From contig NW_027506914.1 in the NCBI RefSeq assembly GCF_052324685.1, positions 186,001 through 250,000 of the forward strand: a stretch of DNA of 64,000 nucleotides. Reading direction: 5' to 3'. Below, one piece after another: positions 24,650 through 39,297 of this stretch. Positions within the stretch are counted from its first letter, which is position 1. Each line of letters begins with the position of its first letter. This DNA comes from Brachyhypopomus gauderio (taxonomy: Eukaryota > Chordata > Actinopteri > Gymnotiformes > Hypopomidae). The position numbers and the translations under genes were made by a program. The notes under the pieces are model-generated. The model searched no databases. It was not told the DNA's origin and saw only the letters and a list, made by a program, of their open reading frames with translations.

Positions 24650-25782
24650 ACACCTGCATGTTGACGTGTGAGAAAGGAGAGTATTTTTAATATACTACAG
24701 GGGTAGAGTTGTAACACCATCAACTCCACCGATCATGGATCAGATATTAGTCATATGATCATTCCGGTATTTACCCAATTTCTCCCTGGTCCCATATGGT
24801 GAATATCAAGGATGGAAACAGGCACATGCATATTCCATGAAGAAAAAAAAATTGATTTCGAGGTAAGAAAGTAAATTTCTGAATCAAGACTTTATTTTTT
24901 GTTTAGTACTTATACTGTTGCAGATAAAACCATGTGAATTCTATTACATTAAACTAGTTTCTCTGGTAAATTGTGATGCATTTTTGCCCTGTTAATTTCA
25001 ACAGTTAATCACCTTGCAAATACAGTTAGCTAAACAATGGCAGACAGGGGTGGGGTGGGTTGTAACACAGCTTTATAAAGTGTTACAACCATCACCTTAC
25101 TAAGAAAACATTTTTGATTTTAATTATTTTACAGAATGCCTAGGCAGTGAAAAAGAAAGACTGACAGTGGTGAGCCTGCAAATGTTTTTTTAAAAAAGCA
25201 TCTGCTGAGGTCACAAAGAAGGGCAAGTCAGTCAGATCAGTTGTGAAGACACATGGTATCTGCCGTATAACACACACACACACACATTGACATTGCTTAT
25301 TATTTGACCTCCATGTTCTTTACACAGGTACAATGTATTAGAGTGTTCATTAAGCATAATGAACCTATATTGTTAAATAAGTTTGTTCTATTACACTAAT
25401 TTACACACACACTTGAACAAAGCCAAGTGGATACGAGTTATGGTCAGTCACAGAGAGAGAGATATTGTTCTGGATTGTTCTTTCATTATTTTATTTCAAA
25501 AACCTCTTTTTGAAGCATATTGCATGGTGTGGCCTCTGTTGCTTGTTTTGTCTAATTGTTACAATTTACCCCAGCATGTGTTGTAACCTTCCCTGGTAGT
25601 GGGTTAGGTTGTAACAAACTGCCATCTGCCATATAACACACACACACATTCATACACATTGACATTGTTTATTATTATTCTTTACACATGTACATTGTAT
25701 TAGAGTGTTCATTAAGCATACATATTGTTAAATAAGTTTGTTTTAGTACACTAATTTACACAAACACTCCTGAATAAAACAA
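24650..25782. mobile_element. rearranged copy of the GTTGTAAC-ended element (left arm)
   Basis: The inverted counterpart of 34,588-35,615, including about 30 bp of shared flank (CACCTGCATGTTGACG). An internal block of about 150 bp (AACACACACACACACATTGACATTG to TTACACTAATTTACAC) occurs twice (25,267-25,430 and 25,634-25,770). It ends abruptly against an H2B 3' fragment. No coding sequence is recognised. Confidence 0.6.
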
Positions 25783-25860
25783 GTAAATGGCCGAATAGTG
25801 CAACTTAACCAACCCAAAGGCTCTTTTAGGAGCCACCCACACTTTTCACTGAAAGAGGTA
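25783..25860 (+). pseudogene. orphan H2B 3' end with stem-loop
   Basis: It begins at the last H2B sense codon and stop (AAGTAA) and continues ATGGCCGAATAGTGCAACTT with the H2B 3' UTR. The processing hairpin at 25,819-25,834 is decayed to GGCTCTTTTAGGAGCC (one wobble pair). The body of the gene is absent: transposon sequence directly precedes the final codon. It is closer to the right-arm H2B (GGCCGAATAG) than to the left one. It marks a lost H2B copy or a rearrangement junction. Confidence 0.85.
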
Positions 25861-26283
25861 TTTAAATCTTGTGGTCCATGTACAGTGGATATTTCCATCT
25901 TCTCTTTCCTCGGTAGTTTAAAGGTGGGTACATGCTGAACACACCCCCATTAGCCTTGTGTTAATATGCTTAGGCTATGTGACATATATAATATATATTT
26001 GACTATAGGCTCTGCTCTAGCCAAGCACATCACATCATCTTGCACACTATTATGTTGTAATGTCCATTGCCCACATTGACATGATTTCCATTTGTTACAT
26101 TTCATTAGTTGTAAATTCTTTGTACAGCCCTCCATAACTTATAGAATCACAGCATATAAAATCCTTTACTCCTTATTTTTTAAATAGAACTTCAAAATGT
26201 TCTTTAGATTTTTTTTTTACATAGAATGAAGAATAATAAGGCAATAATATTAGCAGTTTTCAAACACATCAATTCAAAGTACA

Positions 26284-28460
26284 GGGGGGTGTTGCAAGAA
26301 GCGGGTTAAGCGAGAAAACCCGGGTAAGTTAACTCAGAGTTCACGGAAACTCGAGGTTTTCCGTTCCAGAAACCGAGCTTAGAGAGAACCGGAGTCAGTT
26401 ACTATAGCAACTTATGCTCTGAAGCTAACCTGCTCGCTGGCAGGTTAACTTGGACCTGACCCAGAGTTACAAACACGTCATCATGACGTGTCCTTTCCTC
26501 GAAGATCATGTGGATATTGAAGCTCAGTTTATTCGCTGAGTTCTTCGTCGGGAACGCCTTATAAAACCCCGAATAGACATAAGCCTACTATCATTTTCGG
26601 ATTATTTTTTTAATGAACGTTATCGTTTTCAGCACAATCCATTACTTACATCCATTACATTATTATTATAATAACATTTCAAATATTACACATCGCGGAT
26701 CAGCCCTAAATTCTCTCCAGATTGTTATATATCGGTCTTCGTTTTTTGCTAGTGGAAGTTTTCTTTATAGTGTAGGAGATGCGGAATCTGTCAGCAAAGC
26801 TACTGTATGTCGGTCTGTCCGAAAACTATGTCCGGCATGAAAATGACTAGTGCCCGGTTTTGTGGTGTTTCCTGGGCTTAAGCCAGTTATGGACATCAAA
26901 GAGGAATTCTACAGCATCATTGGTTTGTCTTTATTCACACGGACAATAAAGAAATTAAGCAAAGGAGAAGCAATATATAACGAACTTCATTCCATTTACA
27001 TTTTAAGGATTTCCTAGAGTGATTGGCTGTATTGATGGAACCTACATATGCTACCTATTCCAGCACCATTAGAACATGAAAATTCATCCATAGCATTAAT
27101 GTACAGGTACTAACCTTTATCATCCTTAATGAATAATGTACTTATCTTTAATGGTAACAAAAATAACGTAGCTATTGTAACTGACCGTTCTTCCCATCAA
27201 GATCATATGTGATGCTTCCCACCTCATCACAAATGTTGAAGCCAGATGGCCAGGATCCATGTATGATTCCACACTGTACAACAAATCTGAACAGAGTAGG
27301 CCTGCGGTAGTTTTGCTAGCTGTTCACATGCAGTGTAATAGTTAAATCATTGCAAACCCTAGTGTGATTATAGGACATGACGGTCTCCTTCATGGAGACA
27401 GAGGGTATCCCTGCCTGTCCTATAGGTCTACCTTATGACTCCCTATTCAGATCCTGCACCTGGACCACAGTCCCGCTACAATCAGGCCCACAGCAAAACC
27501 AGGGCAAGAATTTAAATGACCCTAGGAATCCTCGAGGCCAGGTTCCAGTGCCTGAAGGGGCTCAGAGTAACCCCTGATAGGGCGTGCCACATAATAATGG
27601 CATATGTGGTATTACACAACATTGCAACCATCCAGGAAGAGCAACAGCCTACCATCTCTGACATGCTCACAGACGAGGAACCTTACATGCATGTGGGTGA
27701 CAACAGAGATGGTGGAGTTGTCAGAGACTCCATCTGCAATCATTGCTTTCCACATTAAATCATGCACCACCACCCCACCATCCACCCTGTAACCTTTTAA
27801 TATACATTACAGTCAAATTCACTGTTATGTTTCATTATTTCATTTTTCCTTTAAATAAATATATTTTATATTTTAAGAATAAGATATAGTTATGTACAGC
27901 CATACCACTTTGTACAATATTCTTATACTTCATTTTTATCTGATGCCATGTGTGTTTCACACCACTCAGATTAGACCTGGAATTAGTAAGTGTTCAATAA
28001 AAAAATATTTAAAAACTCAATACAATATTATAAAGGTGGAGAAAATAATAATATAATCGCACCCTTCACTCACGCATTAACTCTGTTGGCAATTTTTTGA
28101 CATGCTGACTGCCTTTCTCTAGCAGCTACCGCAGTATTACATTTACGTTTAATAATATCTAAATATTCTGCATACGCAGTCATTAATATTTCAAGCTACA
28201 GTGGTGTGAAATACGATGTTCGCGTTTAAGTCTATGATAAATCCTATTTATCTGCGTTCCATTAAGAATGCCTTTCATAGTTACGCGTGAACGCGCTTCT
28301 GTCTGGGTTAAGCTACTCAGAGTTGAGCGACCCTGATTACTTTAACTCCGATCCGCCGTTTTGGAACCGAAAACTCTGAGTATGTCAGATCGGGGTAAGA
28401 CAACTCCGAGTTCAGGGTTAAGTTTAGAGTTTGTTAAACCCGCTTCTTGGAATACCCCCC
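26284..28460 (+). mobile_element. Harbinger/PIF DNA transposon with decayed transposase
   Basis: Terminal inverted repeats GGGGGGTGTTGCAAGAAGCG and GGGGGGTATTCCAAGAAGCG (the latter as reverse complement) bound 2,177 bp. The flanking 3-mers ACA/AGA are an imperfect TSD. Plus-strand pieces of a HARBI1-type DDE transposase are visible: RVIGCIDGTYI near 27,020, a DRGYPCLSY-type and YNQAHSKTRARI segment near 27,400-27,510, and LEARFQCLKGLRVTPDRACH with VVLHNIATI at 27,516-27,640. They lie in several frames, so the enzyme is dead. Subterminal GTTAACTCAGAGTT/AACTCCGAGTT motifs occur at both ends. Confidence 0.88.
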
Positions 28461-29615
28461 AGAACACAATACAGAAGGTGAGGGGTAAACAAATGAGAAG
28501 GCCTCCCAGTATTATTCTAATGGATTTACTGTTATTGTAAGAGTTCAGCTGTCTGCTATCTTGTGGATAACTTTTCATAATTTGTTTTCTGTCATATCTT
28601 GGTTTCTCAGATTTCACGTACACATTTGCTGACATGGACACAAACAAAACATACTAACAGTGATAATATTACAAAATAATTTTCACTTTCATTCTTATTC
28701 TTTAAACAGTGGTTCTGTAAAACCAACTATTGCTCCTGACATCTCTGATTCAATGGGTCATTTATGAATGGTTAGGAATGTTATTGTGTTCTTTGTTTTT
28801 TGTCGTCTTCCTTCTTCAACAAAACCCAATTCACAAAACCTCTATAAACATAATATTTATTGTCCACAAAAGAAAATGCTGTTCACTGTAAAAACAAAAC
28901 TCTTGTTTTACAAAAATGAATAATTATGTATTGTGCAATATATAGATCGTATTGAACCAAGGCTACCCTGTACAGTTGCTTCATGTGAATTTTGTTGCGT
29001 ATAAGAACTCGATCACTGGTGTCTATGGTGAATCTATGTATGTTGGAAATGACACCAAGGACACATCATTTTAAATTGAAGGGCTCATCTCTTATCCTGC
29101 TTACCAGATTTGTTGCCTACACACTTTCTCAAAAACAATTCTCCCTATAGCAATTGATCCTTTACTAAATAAAAAAAACTCTTTCCTGGACATTTGCTAT
29201 ATATCCAAATCATTCAAATGAGCAGTAATCCTACCACTTATCAAAACGACTAAATCCTTTACTAAATAAAAAAAACTCTTTCCTGGACATTTGCTATATA
29301 TCCAAATCATTCAAATGAGCAGTAATCCTACCACTTATCAAAACGACTAAACTTGACAGGCCATTTATTTCAAAGATCTGAGAAAAGGTTTTAGCTTAAC
29401 AACTAAGCTCATGAATACCTGATTCAGAACCAGTTAAAGGAAATCTTTCAGTGAGGGTTTAGGTTTAGGCCTCAACATAGCAATGCTGATCAAAATAATT
29501 CATTCATACTAGATAGATGCGAAAACAGCAATTTCATGGTTTAAGTCTTATTTAGCTTCAGAGAATCATTCCTCTGCTGAGTGAACTTGCTCATTTTGCA
29601 GTGAAACAATTAGGT
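28461..29615. other. spacer downstream of H3
   Basis: AT-rich, with no gene. Its only structure is the 97-bp tandem duplication listed separately. Confidence 0.5.
29158..29351. repeat. perfect 97-bp tandem duplication
   Basis: The units 29,158-29,254 and 29,255-29,351 read identically (TCCTTTACTAAATAAAAAAA to CAAAACGACTAAA). No difference was seen, so it is very recent or an assembly effect. Confidence 0.9.
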
Positions 29616-29631
29616 GGCTCTTAAAAGAGCC
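29616..29631 (-). terminator. histone mRNA 3' stem-loop of H3
   Basis: GGCTCTTAAAAGAGCC on the plus strand reads GGCTCTTTTAAGAGCC in the gene sense, 35 bp after the H3 stop. Confidence 0.95.
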
Positions 29632-29666
29632 TTTGTGTTTTTGGGGGCTTTTACTCCGAGCGCTGT

Positions 29667-30146
<480 letters not shown>

Positions 30147-30687
30147 TTAAGCCCTAACGACGACAAGCGCTCATTGGGCGTCTTCAACACGAAGACCATC
30201 CATTGGACAATCAAGTGTGCGTCACCGCTCGACAATTGGCCCGTAGAGCGCACACATTAAAAAAACGCGGGTTCAGGCGGGTTCACGGCAAGACTTTGTT
30301 TGGATTTTTCTGCCCATAATGTACCATAATCAGTCTCCTTAATTCGCATACAATCTGCTTAAAAACAGACTGCAGGTATAACACTGTTATTTTATGTCTC
30401 TGGTACCATATAATCCTACATTTCTCACCTGCCAACACTGCTGGCTTTCATTAGTTGCCAGCAGCTTATGCTTACTGTCCTATATTCTGTTCATAGGAGC
30501 AACATCATGTCTGTCTTTATGCACACGTATAAATTCATGTGTGCATATGCAACATTACTGAGTGATTGTGCGCATTTAAATGAAGTGTGCGAATGCCTAG
30601 ACGTGAAACAGCAGCATCCAATAATGACAAGAGCGCAGACTAAAATCTGCATGAATGAAAAGTTGCACTTCATAAGTCGATGTGGGT

Positions 30688-30703
30688 GGCTCTTAAAAGA
30701 GCC
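30688..30703 (-). terminator. histone mRNA 3' stem-loop of H2A
   Basis: A perfect histone hairpin on the minus strand, 27 bp after the H2A stop. Confidence 0.95.
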
Positions 30704-30730
30704 GTTGGATTCTGAAAACAGAAGGGAAAT

Positions 30731-32074
<1,344 letters not shown>

Positions 32075-32090
32075 GGCTCTTAAAAGAGCC
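32075..32090 (-). terminator. histone mRNA 3' stem-loop of H1
   Basis: A perfect histone hairpin on the minus strand, 34 bp after the H1 stop. Confidence 0.95.
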
Positions 32091-32124
32091 TTTTGGGGAG
32101 ACCAAGACATGAAAACATGCACGT

Positions 32125-32739
32125 TTACTTCTTCTTGGGGGCTGCTTTTTTCGCCTTTGCTGCTTTTGGCTTGGCGGTCTTGGGCTTCGCAACCTTTGCC
32201 TTCTTGGGGCTCTTGGCTGCTTTCTTCGGAGCGACCGGCTTCTTCGCTTTCTTGGGACTCTTGGTAGCTTTGGCGGCAGCGGGCTTTTTCGCCTTCTTGG
32301 GCGACTTCTTTGCAGCGGCGGCGGGCTTCTTTGCCGCGACTTTCTTGGGCTTTTTAGCCGCGGCAGGCTTCTTAACGGGGGACTTTTTCGCCTTAGGTGC
32401 GGCTTTCTTGGCGGGCTTCTTCTTAGTTTCCGCTTGCTTGTTGATCTTAAACGAGCCAGACGCTCCGGTCCCTTTGGTCTGCACCAAAGTCCCTTTCGTC
32501 ACCAGGCTCTTGATGGCGAGCTTGACGCGAGAGTTGTTCTTCTCCACGTCGTAACCGCCAGCAGCCAAAGCTTTCTTCAGCGCGGCGAGAGACACGCCGC
32601 TCCGTTCTTTGGAAGCAGAAACAGCTTTAACGATAAGCTCACCGACGCTGGGTCCCGCTTTCTTGGGTCTAGCGGCAGCTTTCTTCTTGGGCGCTTTAGC
32701 CGGCGCGGCAGCGGTTGAGGCTGGAGCCACTTCTGCCAT
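32125..32739 (-). CDS. linker histone H1
   Basis: An intronless 204-codon H1. The short N-tail is [20 protein letters not shown]. The winged-helix globular domain spans about residues 28-100 ([58 protein letters not shown]). The C-tail is Lys/Ala/Pro-rich with several SPKKAKK-type CDK sites. The start at MAEVAP is preferred to the ATG eight codons upstream because H1 proteins start this way. It is the only H1 in the window. The opposite-strand 153-residue Phe/Ala-rich frame is its shadow. Confidence 0.97.
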   Translation of the reverse strand: MAEVAPASTAAAPAKAPKKKAAARPKKAGPSVGELIVKAVSASKERSGVSLAALKKALAAGGYDVEKNNSRVKLAIKSLVTKGTLVQTKGTGASGSFKINKQAETKKKPAKKAAPKAKKSPVKKPAAAKKPKKVAAKKPAAAAKKSPKKAKKPAAAKATKSPKKAKKPVAPKKAAKSPKKAKVAKPKTAKPKAAKAKKAAPKKK

Positions 32740-34587
32740 CCTTGAATTTTCTAAGAGAAACAAACACTGAACGAACTGATCTGTGAATGTGAACCTCCCT
32801 CCTCGCGACGGACTGTGGTCTTAAAATACACATGAGGACGGTGTAGACTCAACTCGCCCGACACTGCGTGCCTGTGCTTCCGTGAGTAGATGGCACTTGT
32901 GTTTTCTCACGACAAATCTCGACCTAAATATGCATCCAAACACTATTTGCAGTGCATCAAAAAACGCGAATGGCAAGAGAAGGCTCTCTCGTTTATTTGC
33001 GTGCCAGGGAAGCCCATGCAGTTCCGGGTCGTTTTGCACAACTGCCACAAAAACGCAACCTGCGACTGTCGCACCTAAGAAGACATGCTGTGTTTTGTGT
33101 GATATGTGGGGTGAAATTGACAGAAATGAAGGAGTAGGTCTAACAGCTCATAGTGTGTGCTATGAAGGAGAGTCTGAGTAAAGGCATGGAGGTGTTTTGA
33201 ACGTGGCAATGGTGTGTTTATTAGTTAAAAAATCCCTTGTGTAGGTGTGACTAAAACACAAGCATGGGGTGCAGGAGGCCGTGGCCATATGTACAAATAC
33301 TATGAGATAATAGTGGTGGTCTCAAGAATCAGGAAAAATTAAACTTATGAAAAGGTATGTTTAAAAAAATAAGAGTAAGAACTAATGGAAAAGTAAATGT
33401 TTATCTGTCAAAGGTGTAAACTTGTGGAACAGTTGTGACAAGGACATAAAAATCTGCAGTTCACTTGTCAAATTTGAAAAACATGCTTAAAAATAAGGTA
33501 ATAGATACTTATAATAAAGATAAATAATTTTATATATGTATAACTTGATATTGATTTTTAATAGTAATGTATGATTGTTCTGTAGATGAGCAAAGTTTAT
33601 TATTAATAACAATTGGAAAAATATATATTTGATTAAAAAGGGTAGTCAATATAAGTTAATGCTTCAAACTATACATTTTTCAGGTTATCATTATTTTCAC
33701 CATTATAACCATTATTATTTATTAAATATTATTATTTTACTTTTGTTTTCTTTCTTTTTTATGTAAATGTATGTATACATATGTGTTTATATATATGTTT
33801 ATATGTATATGTACATGTTTCTCTAAAATCCGAATTAAACTGTAAACTCTAGTCAGTTTATTCTCTTTCCAGCCTACCAGTTCTTTAAAATCCCAGTAGC
33901 ATTTCCAGTGCCATACGTCTATGTATGTCAGACAAGTAGGCGTGTTTCTACTCCAAGGACTCTCTGAACTGTTTTCTCCCCACTGGTTTTTTTATGATGG
34001 TGCAAAATCCTTAAATTTATCAGAAGCCTAAATGACAGACAGAAAATTGTTTTCTTCAATTTGTCTGTATGTTTCCTTTTGTATTTTGTAGTGTTCTTAC
34101 AATTGCTGTTGTGTTTGAAAAGTGCTATTCATATTTATAGTATGTATTATTATAAATACATATATTTCCTAAAATTTACTAGATGTAAATTACAAATAAT
34201 TCCACATGCATTTCAAAGGCTTCAGTCAAAACACCATTAACATTAACCTGTACCTTTGATTTGGCATAACATTTTTATCATTAACCAGTGCTTCTGGTAC
34301 TCTAAATTACTCCATAACCTTTCATATATGTTCCTTTTGCACAAGACCAAAACCTTTCGTCTGGTCCAAGCCCACAATAAAGTAGTTTTTCTCTTCTCCT
34401 TCACACAACAGATGCTTTAATGTACACAATTTATCCCTCATATGATGACCCCTAATTGCACACGTCTGTTCCTTGCCAATTATATTGGGTAATATTATTG
34501 CAAACCTGTTTACAATTCTGTATTACCATTCCCAGAATGTGGACATATGTGGGCAAATAATATTAATTATTATAATTATAAATAATA
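32740..34587. other. H1 upstream region and AT-rich spacer
   Basis: The first 300 bp is the H1 promoter region. The rest (33.2-34.59 kb) is AT-rich with TATATGTATATG runs and no gene or terminal repeats that I can see. Confidence 0.5.
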
Positions 34588-35567
34588 GGGGAAGACTGGG
34601 TTTGGTTGTAACACTTTTTGCTTCTGAACCTTTATCTCACTGAATTCTTGAGCTAGACTTCTCAAACTTTTATACAAAGTACACACATTTGTTTACTACA
34701 AATGGCACCAATTCAAAACTCAGTTCAAATATCACAATAGACAAAAGATGCAACAACAGAGGCCACACCATGCAATATGCTTCAAAATGTAAATAAAATA
34801 ATGAAAGAACAACCCAGAACAATGTCTCTCTCTCTGTGACTGACCATAACTTATATCCACTTTCTGTTTTGTTTGAGTGTGTATAAATTAGTGTACTAGA
34901 ACAAACTTATTCAAAAATATGTATGTACCTGTGTAAAGAACATGTATGTCAAATAATAAACAATGTCAATGTGTGTGTGTGTTATATGGCAGATACCATG
35001 TGCCTTCACAACTGATCTGACTGACTTGCCCTTCTTTGTGACCTCATCAGATGCTTTAAGAAAAAACATTTGTCTTTCATGTCAGTCTTTCTTTTACACT
35101 GCCTAGGCATTCTGTAAAATAATTAAATTCAATAATGTTTTCTTAGTTGTATGTAAGGTGATGGTTGTAACACTTTTAAAAGCTGTGTTACAACCCACCC
35201 CACCCCTGTCAGCCATTGTTTAGCTAGCTGTTTTAGCAAGGGGATTTGAACTTAACAAGGCAAAATGCATCACAATTTACCTACTACAATTAATGTAATA
35301 GTTCAATGTAATATAATTCTTATACTATTGCAGATAAACCACAAGTACTAAACTAAAAATAAAGTCTTGATTCAGAAATTTACTCTTTCACCTCATTTTT
35401 TTCTCTATGGAATCTGCATGTGTCTGTTTCCATCCTTGATATTCACCATGTGTGATCAGGGAGTAATTGGGTAAATACCGGAATGATCATATGACTCATA
35501 TCTGATCCATGATCGGTGGAATTGATGGTGTTACAACTCTCCCCATGTTACAACACCCGGTCTCCCC
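34588..35567. mobile_element. 980-bp element with GGGGA..GTTGTAAC terminal repeats (right arm)
   Basis: The left end GGGGAAGACTGGGTTTGGTT and the right end (reverse complement GGGGAGACCGGGTGTTGTAA) form imperfect inverted repeats. ATA lies on each side, a possible 3-bp TSD. It is non-coding inside. A rearranged partner is at 24,650-25,782. The superfamily is unassigned. Confidence 0.65.
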
Positions 35568-35613
35568 ATACAGTATATTATATTCTCCTTTCTCACACGT
35601 CAACATGCAGGTG

Positions 35614-36224
35614 TCTTGACCCTCCATCATCCAGGACACATGGGAGACAAGCATCCAGACTTTTCTCTGTCCTGGCTCCAAGGTGGTGGAATGAACTTCC
35701 CTTGTGTGTCCGAACATCGGTCACTTGCTGTCTTCAGACGCCGACTGAAGACCCACCTCTTTCAAGTGCACTTTGCATAATTATGCTTCGTCTATTGTGC
35801 TTTATCGTCTCTTTCCTCAGGTGTTTGTTACAGGTATTGTTTACTGTCTTTTTCCTCAGGTAATGTGTATGTTCTAGTGCTGTCAATTCCAGGTGCCACG
35901 ATTTAAAGTCCTGACCAGGATTTTGCTCAAGCTTGCTAGATTTTCTAATTAGCAATCCAGGTAAAATTAGTGGAATCAATACAATCCAGGAAACCAGAGC
36001 AAAATCCTGGTGAGGACTTGTAATCGCGGCACCTGGAATTGACAGCACTAGTATGTTCAGATATAATTGTTAGGTATCATTTGACTTTCGTCTAGTGGTT
36101 TGTCCAGCTTAGAGTACCTTGTGTTCAGGACTATCTATTCTTGGAGATTCCAAGCAACTACGTAGCACTTTTGTAAGTCGCTCTGGATAAGAGCGTCTGC
36201 TAAATGCCATAAATGTAAATGTAA
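35614..36224 (+). mobile_element. 3' end of an L2/CR1-type LINE
   Basis: A plus-strand remnant of the ORF2 C-terminus (FSVLAPRWWNELPLCVRT, then a frame change before the expected RRLKTHLF) is followed by 3' UTR. It ends in the fish L2-like tail GTCGCTCTGGATAAGAGCGT...CTAAATGCC and short (ATGTAA) repeats. A fold-back MITE has inserted at 35,875-36,050. It is heavily 5'-truncated, as usual for LINEs, and found in the right arm only. Confidence 0.75.
35875..36050. mobile_element. fold-back hAT-type MITE inside the L2 fragment
   Basis: A palindromic element with ends TAGTGCTGTCAATTCC and its complement, and the 8-bp TSD GTATGTTC (35,867-35,874 and 36,051-36,058). Its core (ACCAGGATTTTGCTCAAGCT) is shared with the copies at 8792 and 47,455. 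Confidence 0.85.
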
Positions 36225-36441
36225 CACGCGCACACACACAAGCTGAGATGCTAAGAAAACGTACAGCAGTGGATACAAAGTTGTACAGATCATATACATT
36301 ATAGAAAACAACATAAAATACATTCTAGGCTGCCCAACAAAGCACAGCACGTGGGAAAATTAACAGGACAGAAATAGCTTTAATCTAATTATTGTGCAAA
36401 CACATTCCTAAGGGAAAAACTCTTTGGGTGAAAGTGTGGGT

Positions 36442-36457
36442 GGCTCTTAAAAGAGCC
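36442..36457 (-). terminator. histone mRNA 3' stem-loop of H2B (right)
   Basis: A perfect histone hairpin on the minus strand, 32 bp after the stop, followed by the CCAAAGAGTTTTTCCC element. Confidence 0.95.
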
Positions 36458-36489
36458 TTTGGGTTGGTTAAGTCGCACTATTCGGCCAT

Positions 36490-36924
<435 letters not shown>

Positions 36925-37916
36925 TTAAGAGTTTGGTATTCTAATTAGGTCACGCCCTCCCTCCACGCTCATGACTAAGCATCATTGGTCAAAAATAAGC
37001 CCTCCTCTGACAGGACCTCCTATCGTGGCTCCGCCACCCCACTGTGCCGTAGCGTTTACCTCTTAATCCCGCCCAGCCATTTCTGCCTTCAACTTTCAAA
37101 CGAAAACTATGATAGAGCTTCAAAATCTGTTTAGTTCTGCTTGCGCAAGGAATTTCTAGCTTTTCATTTTATTAGACTAAAATTCTTTGGATGTGGTTCT
37201 AAACTAGCTAGGTCATAACTTTGATTATCATTACAAAAAAAATCTTTATTTGTATAGTATCTTTCATAGATACATGAAACTCAAAGTGCTTTACAAAATA
37301 AATAAAAAACATTTTAAAAAACCTAAAGAAAAAAAGGAATCAAACATAATAAAATAATATAATAAAATGACAATTTATTAAAATAGACAGAGTAATGTAA
37401 TAAAGTAAATAAGACGACTTAAAATAATTAGAACAGACAAGGAATGGTAAATAATGTCATAATGTCAAAATTATTTACCATTAGTTTCAATAATGCAGAT
37501 TCATTGCATTATTTCGTCATAAAGCGTCTCCATTCATTTAATATGTCCATTTATTTAAATGTTTTAGGATTCAGAGACTACAACGTGCATTTTAAAACTG
37601 TTGTAGTACACGGCAACGTCGGACATTGTGTGTGATAAATGGTGTAGAAATTATCTGGGGGTTCATGTAACAGTAAACAAGTAACAGAATTCATGTAGCC
37701 TATAAAATGAAATGGTATAAAGCGTATGCTGTTTTAATATTGTAATGTTTGACATTATGGATTTTGCAATGATTGTGTATGGACCCTTCCATAATTTTAA
37801 TAAAAGTACCTTCAAAAAGCAAAGTCGGACAAAACGTTCTCTGTGTGCGTTTAAGTAATTGACGCTTGTGGTTACCAGTAAACGCATGAAACAGCTCTTT
37901 AAATGAGTATATGGGT

Positions 37917-37932
37917 GGCTCTTAAAAGAGCC
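37917..37932 (-). terminator. histone mRNA 3' stem-loop of H4 (right)
   Basis: A perfect histone hairpin on the minus strand, 25 bp after the H4 stop. Confidence 0.95.
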
Positions 37933-37957
37933 GTTGGTTTCGTGTCGAGTTGAGCGT

Positions 37958-38284
<327 letters not shown>

Positions 38285-38612
38285 TCACTACTGAAACAAT
38301 AAAGCTGCAACACCCAGCGCGCCTCTGTTATACTTCTCTACAGGACCTGCTTGAAGACACTGGAGCACTGGAGGAGGCGGGGCTAAATGCCACGTTCCTC
38401 CAAAGCCTCCAGCACCACATTTAGATGAACTGGAACAAGGACTCCACGCTAAGTCACAAAAGTACAATTTTACAATTTGAGATAGTTTAGGCAAGCACAA
38501 CAAGCAGCAAAGAGAAGGGAAAAGAGAAAGCAAAGAAAGACAGCAACAGCCGGCCTACAACTCTTACTGTTACTACTACTGCTTATAACAAGAATAAGAC
38601 TTGGCATAGAAG

Positions 38613-38770
38613 TACACTATATTGCCAAAAGTATTCGCTCACCCACATATGTATGATGACTACAAAACTTGTCAGACCTCTACAACATACGTATGACTTC
38701 TACACTAGCAAGACCTCTCCAACTTATTTTAGACCTCTACAAAACTAGTCAGACCTCTACAAAAATACAT
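38613..38770. repeat. Tc1 terminal repeat and TAGAGGTCT minisatellite (right arm)
   Basis: The mirror of 19,300-19,472. The Tc1-type terminal repeat TACACTATATTGCCAAAAGT (38,613-38,644) runs into AGACCTCTAC repeats. The internal and distal parts of the transposon are gone. Confidence 0.75.
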
Positions 38771-39256
38771 TTTTCATGAAAGAAATTTGTCTTGAACACA
38801 AAACAAAACCGAAACGGCAATATGCTTATGACTGAAGGCTTTTCCTACAAAACAGTATTATTTAAGTCAGTAGGGCCTCATACAGAGTCAATGCATGGCT
38901 TTATAAAAACAAAAGAAACGTATTTAGAGGTTTGGTCACATCAAAGGTTGGTTATATACAACATGTATTTCCTACCTTGTGTGTCTGCACTGCATGTAAT
39001 TTTACTGCTTCCTATGACACATAAGCTTTGAGTTGTCATAACATCTCATTGTGACATAAGCAAACAATGCGAATAAATAAGTGAATAAATCTGCACTCCT
39101 ACAATGTGATCAAAACACCATTAACGGCCATTAATAAGGGTGGTCATTAAAAAGGACAGACACTAATAAACGTGAAAATAAGGGTGGTCATTAATAAGCT
39201 TGGCCAATAATTAGGGCAATCATTAATAGGAGAGGTAATTCATAAGGGTTAACCAA

Positions 39257-39297
<41 letters not shown>

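Noticed and set aside
32093-32554. 153-residue Phe/Ala-rich frame
   Set aside because: Antisense to the lysine-rich tail of histone H1, whose codons read as hydrophobic residues on the other strand.
32882-33181. 99-residue frame upstream of H1
   Set aside because: Overlaps the H1 promoter region, with no domain, no conserved start and competing frames of equal length.
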